Below, piece by piece: positions 63,644-64,000 of a stretch of 64,000 nucleotides of DNA. Made by a program: the position numbers and the translations under genes. The DNA comes from Pirellula staleyi DSM 6068 (lineage in GTDB: Bacteria > Planctomycetota > Planctomycetia > Pirellulales > Pirellulaceae): NCBI RefSeq assembly GCF_000025185.1, contig NC_013720.1, positions 5,208,001-5,272,000 of the forward strand, written 5' to 3'. Below the pieces are notes generated by a model. It saw nothing but the letters and a program-made list of their open reading frames with translations. It was not told where the DNA came from and made no database searches. Position 1 is the stretch's first letter. Every line of letters begins with the position of its first letter.

Positions 63644-64000
63644 TCAAAGAGGAGCAGACATGACCTCGCGTCCAAGACGCTCACCAATCTCGGCCAGCAA
63701 GGTGCTGAATGCGTGATCGGATAGGGCGGGGCGCGGGTCTACGACTTCCAAAGCCTGAGGCAAGTCGACCCACGAGTGACAGCCTGCCATGGCCTGCGAT
63801 TCTAGCAGGGTGTACATCTCAGCCGAAGTAAAAATTCGGGTGACCAAAAGTGTCAAACCGGGCTTCTTATAGTGGAAGCGGTCTTCGAGCATTTTTCGGT
63901 CGAGCGCTTGCAGCGACTCGACTGCGACGAGTTCATCGAGCGACGTAATCGAAACCGCGACGATCGGCTGGGCGTAGATCGAGAGCGTAATCTTCCCTTC
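63644..64000 (-). CDS. unknown protein, cut by the right edge
   Basis: The minus-strand frame is open from the window edge (no stop from 64000 on) to a stop at 63644-63646, so the 119 codons are the C-terminal part. Visible features: LSIYAQPIVAVSITSLDELV, FHYKKPGLTLLVTRIFTS, and a last helix GERLGREVM. An internal ATG at 63892 could be taken as a start, but the reading frame upstream has the same character. No family recognised. It may precede the PSCyt gene in one transcript, as the gap is 39 bases. Confidence 0.6.
   Translation of the reverse strand, partial: EGKITLSIYAQPIVAVSITSLDELVAVESLQALDRKMLEDRFHYKKPGLTLLVTRIFTSAEMYTLLESQAMAGCHSWVDLPQALEVVDPRPALSDHAFSTLLAEIGERLGREVMSAPL

Noticed and set aside
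1-64000. CRISPR array, insertion sequence or prophage
   Set aside because: No regularly spaced direct repeats, transposase, integrase or phage structural gene is visible in the window.

Overview
The window looks like chromosomal DNA of a planctomycete, most likely a Pirellula/Blastopirellula-type member of the Pirellulaceae. The evidence is the family mix: a DUF1501 protein paired with a PSCyt1/DUF1549/DUF1553 protein, ECF sigma factors next to membrane Ser/Thr kinases, a kinase-fold protein with the planctomycete pre-kinase module, FHA-GAF-SpoIIE regulators, NIPSNAP and EF-hand secreted proteins, and a planctomycete-type FlgM. Genes are well spaced, both strands are used, GTG starts are frequent and the third codon position is strongly G/C. 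That bias makes many long antisense shadow ORFs. I see no prophage, insertion sequence, CRISPR array or rRNA operon, and only one tRNA.

Layout. 1-5.4 kb: end of rpsO, pnp, a short histidine kinase, a Fur-family regulator and an FlgM-like anti-sigma factor. 5.4-6.4 kb: a gene-free stretch with attenuator-like hairpins. 6.4-15 kb: an eight-EF-hand secreted protein, a small hypothetical, an FHA-GAF-PP2C phosphatase, a P1B-like metal ATPase and an HD-GYP/PAS/GGDEF protein. 15-22.3 kb, minus strand: a sigma-54 response regulator, mutL (carrying a frameshift), a fused aroD-aroE, aroK and a prepilin peptidase. 22.5-31 kb: a duplicated ABC-2 permease, a lipoprotein, and an operon of two large single-span envelope proteins, one a pseudokinase and the other a zinc-ribbon protein, sharing STN-like periplasmic modules. 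31-41 kb: housekeeping genes (carbonic anhydrase, glutamate dehydrogenase, tRNA-Gln, purB, a SAM hydroxide adenosyltransferase with a detached second C-terminal domain, bioA) and a membrane C39-like peptidase.

41.2-45.5 kb: a translationally coupled TolQ/MotA - ExbD-like - ExbD-like operon. The two ExbD-like subunits align at residue 19 of their membrane helix, Asp in one and Ala in the other, which suggests an asymmetric proton-driven stator. I consider this and the pseudokinase pair the best candidates for an undescribed system. 46-54.7 kb: a small Tyr/His-rich secreted protein, an RsmC-like methyltransferase, an SNF2 helicase coupled to an unknown protein, a hydrolase, and an ECF sigma/membrane kinase pair. 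55-64 kb: a second ECF sigma factor followed by a very large membrane protein (probable anti-sigma factor with macroglobulin-like parts), then the DUF1501/PSCyt pair and an unknown gene cut by the right edge.

How they may work together: much of the window is envelope signalling (kinases, a pseudokinase, phosphatase, sigma/anti-sigma, c-di-GMP turnover, type IV pilus/secretion processing and a motor-like complex) mixed with core metabolism (shikimate, purine, biotin, glutamate, CO2). All function statements come from reading motifs by eye; no database search was run.
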